Shown here: positions 29,193 to 33,877 of the stretch, in pieces | Layout: each line of letters begins with the position of its first letter | Position numbering within the stretch: the first letter of the stretch is position 1 | From: Candidatus Wolfebacteria bacterium GW2011_GWE2_44_13 | Lineage (GTDB): Bacteria; Patescibacteriota; Minisyncoccia; UBA6257; UBA9933 | Direction: 5' to 3' | Assembly: GCA_001000675.1 (NCBI GenBank) | Contig: LCHW01000002.1 | Location: 133,310 to 167,186 of the forward strand | DNA length: 33,877 nucleotides | Notes under the pieces: generated by a model | Told to the model about the DNA's origin: nothing | The model's database searches: none | What the model saw: the letters and a program-made list of their open reading frames with translations, nothing else | Position numbers and translations under genes: made by a program

Positions 29193-29828
29193 ATGGAATT
29201 AAAAGCGGAAAAACGAGAAATATTAGGAGGAAAAGTAAGTGCATTACGCAAGATAGGGCTTGTTCCAGCCGAATTATATGGCCAGGGAAGTGAAAATGAG
29301 CACCTTACAATCAACGAGAAGGAATTTATCAAAGTATTCAAGGAAGCAGGGGAAAGTACTGTTATTACTCTTGTTGTAGGTGGTAAAAAGACCCCTGCAT
29401 TAATTTACGACGTAACTACAGATTCAATTTCTGACAGAATATTACACGTAGATTTCTACCTCGTAGATATGGCAGAGGAAATCACAACTGAAGTTACTTT
29501 GGATTTTATTGGTGAAGCACCCGCAGTAAAGACAGAAGGAGGCGTATTGATCAAGTCAATGCAGGAAATCGAAGTATGCGCATTGCCAGCAAACTTGCCA
29601 CATAGCATCGCAGTCGATCTATCTATGCTCGCAAATATTCACGATAGCATCCACGTAAAGGATCTTGTAGTAGCAACTGGCGTAAAGTTGCTTGCTGACA
29701 TGGATACCGTAATCGCTACCGTAATCGAGCAGGCTGCTGAAGAAGTAGCAGAAGCTCCGATAAGCGTTGCCGATGTAAAAATAGCAGGATCTGAGAAGAA
29801 GAAGGAAGAAGGTGAAAGCGCAGCCTAA
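29193..29828 (+). CDS. rplY: Large ribosomal subunit protein bL25 (CTC form)
   Basis: This 211-residue protein is the long CTC form. The N-terminal 5S-rRNA-binding domain has MELKAEKREILGGKVSALRK, GLVPAELYGQGSEN and VTTDSISDRILHVDFYLVDM; the C-terminal beta domain has VTLDFIGEAPAVKTEGGVL, ALPANLPHSIAVDLSML and IHVKDLV. It ends in a lysine/glutamate-rich tail. The ATG at 29193 starts the family sequence; a longer frame from 29157 adds residues without family support. A terminator follows. Confidence 0.96.
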   Translation: MELKAEKREILGGKVSALRKIGLVPAELYGQGSENEHLTINEKEFIKVFKEAGESTVITLVVGGKKTPALIYDVTTDSISDRILHVDFYLVDMAEEITTEVTLDFIGEAPAVKTEGGVLIKSMQEIEVCALPANLPHSIAVDLSMLANIHDSIHVKDLVVATGVKLLADMDTVIATVIEQAAEEVAEAPISVADVKIAGSEKKKEEGESAA

Positions 29829-29837
29829 ATAAAAAAT

Positions 29838-29871
29838 AAAAAGCCCTTTACTGCAAAGTAAGGGGCTTTTT
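29838..29871 (+). terminator. Terminator after rplY
   Basis: AAAGCCC-TTTAC (29840-29851) pairs with GTAA-GGGGCTTT, ending in a T-run at 29867-29871. Confidence 0.85.
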
Positions 29872-29923
29872 AGTGTGATGACATCTTTAATTTTGACTAT
29901 TTTTGTGATACGCTAATAGAAGT

Positions 29924-31372
29924 ATGAAGCGAAAGATTTTAGTTGATATTAAGCGAAGGGGACGTTCGTTCCATAGAATAGTACCGCAAGTAAATCTTGC
30001 ATACACTCGAACTATTAGAATCCCAGTAAAGGGAGTTACGAGTGTATTTTTGATACTCTTCTTCTTTGTTTCATTTGTGTTTAATTTTGTAACCGCTCCG
30101 ACAAGCGGCGATGTATTTGCGGCCGTTGAAAATGCGGAAACACGCAAAGCACTCGAGGCAGAATTGGTCCAACTAGAAAAAGAAATGGCTGACTACGAAA
30201 AGCAGATTTCGGAATATAAGAAAACGGGTAATACATTGCAATCTGAAATTACGCGCATGAACAATCAGGTGGCAAAGCTAAACCTGCAAATAAAGTCCAT
30301 CATGGTCACTTTGAAAAAGGTGAATAAGGATATCGATTCAACAACGACAGAGATTGGCGTTACGGAAACGAAAATAGAAAAAAAGCGAAGAATTATTGGG
30401 GAGATGGTGCAAGAGATTTATCGCAACGAAAATCAAGGCGTTTTATTGACGCTGTTAGCAAATAACGACCTTTCGAACTTCTTTACTGATTTAAATAACT
30501 TGGCAAATGTAAGCGATCGACTTCGCTTTAATCTCGATGAATTGATTGGTTTCAAGACAGACTTGTCTGATCAAAAAGAAGCACTTGCATTGCAGAAGAT
30601 GGATATCGAAACATTGCAGGCATATCAGGAGGCGCAGCGAAAAGAAATTGCTAAAACAAAGGCAGAAAAAGACAGCTTACTGAAAGTAACAAAAGGAAAA
30701 GAAACGGAATACCAAAAAGTACTCGCGACAAAGCAAAAGACAGCCGCAGAAATTCGCAGTCGTTTGTTTGATATGGTTGGTGGAGGGCAGTTGAAATTCG
30801 AAGAGGCGTACAAGCTTGCCCGCGCAGCAGAAAGCGCCACAGGAGTACGCGCTGCGCTTATCTTAGCGGTGTTGAATAAAGAGTCTGCACTCGGGCAGAA
30901 CGTTGGAAAATGTCGCTACGATGTAAACCCATATTATCCAGATCGGGCGAGCAATAAGACGACTATGAAGCCAAATACGGATATGCCACACTTCTTTGAG
31001 ATTACAAAGAAGTTGAACTTAAATCCGGAAACAACGTTGGTATCATGTCCAATTCCAAAAGATGGAGCATATGGAGGGGCGATGGGCTACGCACAATTTA
31101 TGCCATCAACATGGGTTGGGTTTGAAGCAAAAATCGCATCACTCACAGGACATAACCCGCCATCTCCATGGAATGCACAAGATGCATTCATGGCAACCGC
31201 ACTATATCTAAAGGGAGCGGGTGCGGCAAACGCATCGTTGTATCAGGAAAAAGTTGCAGCTGCTAAGTACTATGCAGGAGGAAATTGGGCACGACATTTG
31301 TCGGGTTATGGAGCAAAGGTACTCGACATGGCCGCACAATTCGAACAGGATATCTCGGCGTTGACGGGATAA
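29924..31372 (+). CDS. Coiled-coil lytic transglycosylase
   Basis: This 482-residue envelope protein has a basic N-terminus, then a hydrophobic anchor or signal (about residues 39-60), ending in DVFA. A long coiled coil follows (about 65-290: ELVQLEKEMADYEKQISE, repeated Lys/Glu heptads), like the N-terminal part of CwlO/PcsB-type peptidoglycan hydrolases. The C-terminal domain has ILAVLNKESALGQNVGKC, where the Glu of NKES is the likely catalytic acid, then GGAMGYAQFMPSTW and ATALYLKGAGA, typical of MltB/SLT lytic transglycosylases. It probably opens peptidoglycan under control of a divisome-type partner, which is inference. TACGCT ends 9 bases before the ATG. Confidence 0.93.
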   Translation: MKRKILVDIKRRGRSFHRIVPQVNLAYTRTIRIPVKGVTSVFLILFFFVSFVFNFVTAPTSGDVFAAVENAETRKALEAELVQLEKEMADYEKQISEYKKTGNTLQSEITRMNNQVAKLNLQIKSIMVTLKKVNKDIDSTTTEIGVTETKIEKKRRIIGEMVQEIYRNENQGVLLTLLANNDLSNFFTDLNNLANVSDRLRFNLDELIGFKTDLSDQKEALALQKMDIETLQAYQEAQRKEIAKTKAEKDSLLKVTKGKETEYQKVLATKQKTAAEIRSRLFDMVGGGQLKFEEAYKLARAAESATGVRAALILAVLNKESALGQNVGKCRYDVNPYYPDRASNKTTMKPNTDMPHFFEITKKLNLNPETTLVSCPIPKDGAYGGAMGYAQFMPSTWVGFEAKIASLTGHNPPSPWNAQDAFMATALYLKGAGAANASLYQEKVAAAKYYAGGNWARHLSGYGAKVLDMAAQFEQDISALTG

Positions 31373-31404
31373 AAAATGCACGCCCATATGGGCGTGCATT
31401 TTTT
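31371..31404. terminator. Perfect-palindrome terminator after the transglycosylase
   Basis: Arms AAAAAATGCACGCCCAT and ATGGGCGTGCATTTTTT. It also stands downstream of the convergent prfA gene. Confidence 0.92.
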
Positions 31405-31411
31405 GTGGCAT

Positions 31412-31439
31412 TGTCATTCCCGCGAACGCGGGAATCCAT
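31412..31439 (+). repeat. Short palindromic repeat (REP-like), copy 3
   Basis: Same unit as at 2724 with centre GAAC and end ATCCAT. It lies between a terminator and the prfA stop codon. Confidence 0.9.
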
Positions 31440-31444
31440 CGGGT

Positions 31445-32194
31445 TCATTTTTCCTTTTGCGTCTTCTTAAATTCTTTAAACGCGTCAACAATCGGTTGAA
31501 AGTTTCCCTCGAGTATCTTCTCGATATTGTGAAATTTCTTTCCAATACGATGATCGGTGATCCTGTCTTCAGGGAAGTGATACGTGCGTATTTTTTCGCT
31601 ACGGTCGCCCGTACCGATGACGGTACGCAAGGCACCAAGCTTCGAAGCCTCTTCTTGTAATTTGAGGTCATAGAGCTTTGCGCGGAGCATTCCCATAGCG
31701 GTTTCGCGATTGCCAAATTGTGAACGTCCCGATTGTGATGAAACAACGATACCGCTCGGCTTATGTACAATACGTACAGCAGTTTCAACTTTGTTTACAT
31801 TCTGGCCTCCAGGGCCGGAGGAGCGGAAGAACGATACATCGAGATCTCCGAGGTTAATTTCTACTTCAGTGGCTTTAACTTCCGGCATAACGAGTACAGA
31901 AGCGGTTGAAGTATGAATGCGGCCTTGGCGTTCGGTTTTAGGCACGCGCTGTACGCGATGCACGCCCGACTCTTGTTGCATATCAGTAAACGCATCAGGA
32001 CCTTCTATGGTAGCAACAAACGATTTAAAGCCATCGAATGTTTCAGCATTAAAATCTTCAACAATAAATTTCCATCCACGGATAACAGAATATTTTTGAT
32101 ACATGCGAGCGAGGTCACCTGCAAAAATAGCGGCTTCATCTCCGCCCGCACCTGCGCGTATTTCAAGAATAATTTTTTGGATTTCTTGCGTCAT
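31445..32194 (-). CDS. prfA: Peptide chain release factor 1, lacking domain 1
   Basis: The 249-residue protein starts at MTQEIQKIILEIRAGAGGDEA, which is the middle of normal RF1 (about 360 residues). Domain 2 carries the codon-reading P-x-T motif as PKT in QRVPKTERQGRIHTS; domain 3 has the peptide-release motif GGQ in RSSGPGGQNVNK; the end (TDHRIGKKFHNIEKILEGN) is normal. The whole N-terminal helical domain is missing. An in-frame TAA lies upstream of the ATG and a terminator of rpmE precedes it, so the domain is not merely out of frame. P-x-T marks it as RF1 (UAA/UAG), not RF2. It stops with TGA. Confidence 0.95.
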   Translation of the reverse strand: MTQEIQKIILEIRAGAGGDEAAIFAGDLARMYQKYSVIRGWKFIVEDFNAETFDGFKSFVATIEGPDAFTDMQQESGVHRVQRVPKTERQGRIHTSTASVLVMPEVKATEVEINLGDLDVSFFRSSGPGGQNVNKVETAVRIVHKPSGIVVSSQSGRSQFGNRETAMGMLRAKLYDLKLQEEASKLGALRTVIGTGDRSEKIRTYHFPEDRITDHRIGKKFHNIEKILEGNFQPIVDAFKEFKKTQKEK

Positions 32195-32233
32195 GATTGT
32201 ATGTATCAGTTGTACTAAATTTTATCGTATAAA

Positions 32234-32261
32234 TCAAAAAGCACCGTACGGTGCTTTTTGA
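32234..32261 (-). terminator. Terminator between rpmE and prfA
   Basis: AAAAAGCACCGT pairs with ACGGTGCTTTTT (32236-32259), a perfect palindrome just after the rpmE stop. Confidence 0.9.
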
Positions 32262-32519
32262 TTAGAGAACGATATTCTGATCTTTCTTTACGCGAGCTTT
32301 CTTCTCGACAGGAGCTGCTTTTGCAGTTGCACGTGCCTTGAACTTCTCAACGCGTCCAGCGGTGTCCATAACCTTTGCTTTTCCAGTATAGAACGGGTGG
32401 CAGCTAGAGCAGACATCGACTTCGAACTTGTCCTTTGTTGATCCAACAGTGGTTTTGTTACCGCATACGCAGTTTACTTCCGCAGCTGAATGATATTGTG
32501 GGTGGATTTTTGCCTTCAT
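32262..32519 (-). CDS. rpmE: Large ribosomal subunit protein bL31, zinc form
   Basis: This 85-residue bL31 reads [21 protein letters not shown], then [27 protein letters not shown]. The four cysteines (CVC and CSSC) make it the zinc-binding form. A lysine/alanine-rich extension follows. The start at 32519 is set by the family; the 13 extra upstream codons ([11 protein letters not shown]) are a translated REP-like repeat. rpmE followed by prfA is a common gene order. Confidence 0.96.
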   Translation of the reverse strand: MKAKIHPQYHSAAEVNCVCGNKTTVGSTKDKFEVDVCSSCHPFYTGKAKVMDTAGRVEKFKARATAKAAPVEKKARVKKDQNIVL

Positions 32520-32525
32520 TGATTT

Positions 32526-32553
32526 TGTCATTCCCGCGCAGGCGGGAATCCAG
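32526..32553 (+). repeat. Short palindromic repeat (REP-like), copy 4
   Basis: Same unit as at 2724 with centre GCAG, seven bases upstream of the rpmE start. Confidence 0.9.
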
Positions 32554-32595
32554 TTCATTTAATATCTTGTTATACTATACGGGTTTGCGGTGATA

Positions 32596-32686
32596 GTCAA
32601 CCCTGTAGTGAAAATTCGCTATGCAAAACAGTATGTTTCGCGTTCGCTTAAGAGCGAACAAAGCGAATTTCTACTACGGGGTCAAC
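32596..32686. repeat. 91-base palindromic element with nested hairpin
   Basis: Left arm 32596-32620 (GTCAACCCTGTAGTG, then AAATTCGCT) and right arm 32662-32686 (AGCGAATTTCTACTACGGGG, then TCAAC) are near-perfect inverted copies. A second perfect hairpin (GTTCGCT/AGCGAAC, 32642-32659) lies inside. No coding frame. Looks like a miniature palindromic mobile element. Confidence 0.8.
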
Positions 32687-32727
32687 ATGGTAGAGGGTTG
32701 CTATAGAGAAGAGGAAGTATGGGAGAT

Positions 32728-32757
32728 AAAAAAATGAGCGGCCACAGGGACCGCTCG
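32728..32757 (-). terminator. Terminator after the 58-residue membrane protein gene
   Basis: GAGCGGCC (32736-32743) and GACCGCTC (32749-32756) form an 8-bp stem including one G-U pair; the minus-strand product ends in seven T (32728-32734). Confidence 0.88.
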
Positions 32758-32769
32758 GAGATAGGGGTG

Positions 32770-32946
32770 CTAATGCGGAAAGCACAAGCCCCATATCATG
32801 GTCCCCGATACGAATAAGAGGACCGCCGCCACCCATACGAGCGTAGCGTTGGAGCAGGTGAACGGAGAGGGATTGTTAGGGTCATACTTTTCTTCTTCAG
32901 GCATCGAGAAGAAAGTGCGCACCATTTGCATTGGCTTCGCTTTCAT
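32770..32946 (-). CDS. 58-residue single-helix membrane protein
   Basis: This small gene encodes MKAKPMQMVRTFFSMPEEEK, then YDPNNPSPFTCSN and one strongly hydrophobic helix (about residues 35-55, TLVWVAAVLLFVSGTMIWG), ending LCFPH. A short cytosolic N-terminus with one C-terminal membrane helix is expected. Function unknown. Evidence that it is real: AAGGGAG lies before the ATG, a -35/-10 pair lies upstream, a strong terminator follows 12 bases after the TAG stop, and the layout matches the other orphan cassettes. A longer overlapping frame in another phase has no such support. Confidence 0.72.
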   Translation of the reverse strand: MKAKPMQMVRTFFSMPEEEKYDPNNPSPFTCSNATLVWVAAVLLFVSGTMIWGLCFPH

Positions 32947-33003
32947 TTTTGTGCTCCCTTATGTAGGCCCGAAGGCGTTTTAAATGTCCTAATTGATGAA
33001 TAT

Positions 33004-33033
33004 ATTATAATACATATTGTATATATTTGTTAA
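33004..33033 (-). promoter_or_regulatory. Candidate promoter of the 58-residue protein gene
   Basis: TTAACA (33028-33033), 18-base spacer, TATAAT (33004-33009) on the minus strand. It lacks the AGCT start-site element of the other cassettes. Confidence 0.5.
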
Positions 33034-33039
33034 TAGCAC

Positions 33040-33331
33040 AAGATGTGCAAGAACGTATGTTGTATCTGCGAGCCTGTGAAAATGACGGATAAGATGAACG
33101 AAAATAAATTTCCACAGGAGCCGAGCTGTCTGAGCTTCTCAAAGCCAGTAGGCGAAGAGGGCGAGTTCTCGGAGCGTAAGAAATTTACGAGTTCGTCCCG
33201 TCATTTTTATTCGCTCGCGATTTTTGCCCTTGGCGTTGCTAGCGAGTACGCGAGCGTGCAACGAGCCGGGCTGTCGGATTCGATTCTTCTAATATGAATC
33301 CGACGGCTCCACTTTTTATAAAAAAAGTGGA
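33040..33331. repeat. Noncoding region of nested inverted repeats
   Basis: AAAATGACGG (33078-33087) faces CCGTCATTTTT (about 33199-33209), and further in ACGAA and TAAATTTC face GAAATTTA and TTCGT. To the right GTCGGATTC pairs with GAATCCGAC, flanked by GAGCC and GGCTC (about 33260-33308). CCACTTTTT then pairs with AAAAAGTGG (33309-33330). An 84-codon open frame crosses the region but has no SD and no likeness to a protein. The arms with GAATCCGAC recall tRNA 3' halves. Confidence 0.55.
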
Positions 33332-33353
33332 ACGAAGTATTTTAAAAAGAAGT

Positions 33354-33379
33354 GGATTCCCGCCTTCGCGGGAATGACA
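33354..33379 (-). repeat. Short palindromic repeat (REP-like), copy 5, inverted
   Basis: Reverse-strand version of the unit at 2724 (reads GGATTCCCGCC ... GGGAATGACA on the plus strand). Confidence 0.9.
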
Positions 33380-33578
33380 GTAAATAGAAACCATATTTTT
33401 AGTAAAATATAAATTTATTTTTAATAAAAAATAATAAAGAAATAATATATAAAATCGTTTATAAAAAATATGAAAAAAATAACGATAAAATGTGAGTATT
33501 AAAAATAGAGTACAAATGCGATAAGAGGGGATAGATGCTACGTTATTTAGTATACGTAGTCAGTAAAGTAATAACCTC
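33380..33578. other. AT-rich stretch upstream of the rRNA promoter
   Basis: About 200 bases made almost wholly of A and T in the first half, without a credible gene. A small inverted repeat (CTACGT 33538-33543, ACGTAG 33554-33559) lies 19 bases before the -35 box and might be an operator. Confidence 0.6.
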
Positions 33579-33606
33579 TTGACAAGGAGGTAAATCTCTA
33601 TATAAT
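33579..33606 (+). promoter_or_regulatory. rRNA operon promoter
   Basis: TTGACA (33579-33584), 16-base spacer, TATAAT (33601-33606). A leader of about 170 bases leads to the 16S gene. AGGAGG within the spacer has no start codon after it and is coincidental. Confidence 0.85.
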
Positions 33607-33782
33607 GGCTAATACTGTCTGAGAGAAGTACCAGTAATTTGTAAACCGAATAACTTCAATGATATTTATTCCTAAATACATTGGAGCGTTTGTAAACATC
33701 CAAAGTTTTTTTAGTTGTCCCAATGAAAAAGGATTAGAAAGTGATTTACGAAAGCAGTTCGATGTTTTCGTGGATCTATTTC

Positions 33783-33877
33783 TATAATGAGGGTTTGATC
33801 CTGGCCCAGGATGAACGCTGGCGGCGTGGATAAGGCATGCAAGTCGAACGAACCCTTCGGGGTTAGTGGCGAACGAG
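33783..33877 (+). rRNA. rrs: 16S ribosomal RNA, 5' end
   Basis: The sequence contains GGGTTTGATCCTGGC, GATGAACGCTGGCGGC and GCATGCAAGTCGAACG, the universal 16S start. By alignment to E. coli numbering, position 8 falls at 33790, so base 1 is near 33783. Helix 1 has G10-C24 instead of A10-U24. The first variable hairpin is short, AACCC-TTCG-GGGTT, compared with the long one of E. coli. The gene runs off the right edge. Confidence 0.97.

Noticed and set aside
32520-32558. N-terminal extension of bL31 ([11 protein letters not shown])
   Set aside because: This is the translation of the REP-like repeat; the family starts at MKAKIHP.
33043-33297. 84-codon open frame on the plus strand before the rRNA operon
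   Set aside because: No SD, no promoter at a suitable place, odd composition, and it runs through strong inverted repeats; better explained as noncoding structured DNA.
33585-33590. AGGAGG as a ribosome binding site
   Set aside because: It lies in the spacer of the rRNA promoter with no start codon at a suitable distance.
1-33877. CRISPR array, IS element or prophage
   Set aside because: No regularly spaced direct repeats, transposase, integrase or phage structural genes were seen on either strand.

Overview
The window reads as a chromosomal segment of a Patescibacteria/CPR bacterium, most likely of the Parcubacteria group. This is inferred from several things: ordinary housekeeping genes mixed with many short orphan proteins, mostly SD-less starts, an RNA polymerase alpha subunit that stops after its N-terminal domain, a release factor 1 that lacks its first domain, and a 16S rRNA 5' end with two changes under the usual 27F primer. 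No tRNA gene, CRISPR array, IS element or prophage was recognised.

Layout. 1-2620 holds the end of rpoA, then rplQ, tuf and rpsJ. 2838-5001 holds a NUDIX hydrolase with a long Arg/Pro/Gln-rich tail and two tandem paralogous two-helix membrane proteins. 5089-7133 (minus strand) is infC-rpmI-rplT, with smpB and tmRNA just upstream. 7225-10702 has argS among four small minus-strand orphan genes, three of them paralogous. 10843-19290 carries folD, an LCP-family enzyme, a small secreted protein, rlmN, pth, lepB, hisS, a HIT protein, rpsU, a YqeY-like gene and a nuclease-like orphan. 19355-23618 has ychF, a pilin-FN3-Kelch fusion, class II aldolase and a lone receiver. 23693-29064 is a tight four-gene operon: PaaK-like adenylating enzyme, E1/ThiF-like protein, Acg-like nitroreductase and a 7TM-type histidine kinase. 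29193-32946 has rplY, a coiled-coil lytic transglycosylase, a short RF1, rpmE and a 58-residue membrane protein. The window ends in the 16S rRNA gene behind its promoter.

Two styles of gene expression coexist. At least ten housekeeping or surface genes have a TANNNT box ending 6-11 bases before the ATG and no SD, so their mRNAs are probably leaderless or nearly so. Eight orphan genes instead sit in one-gene cassettes with a strong promoter, a clear SD and usually their own terminator. Six of these promoters share TTGACA-N17-TATnnA plus a conserved AGCT-centred element at the start site, and all five TAG stops in the window belong to this class.

The most interesting items are the cassette class with its shared promoter, the pilin-Kelch surface protein, the adenylation/E1/nitroreductase/kinase operon, an in-frame palindromic insertion in folD, and several unrelated palindromic repeat families between genes. 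Family assignments rest on motif reading only; no database search was run.
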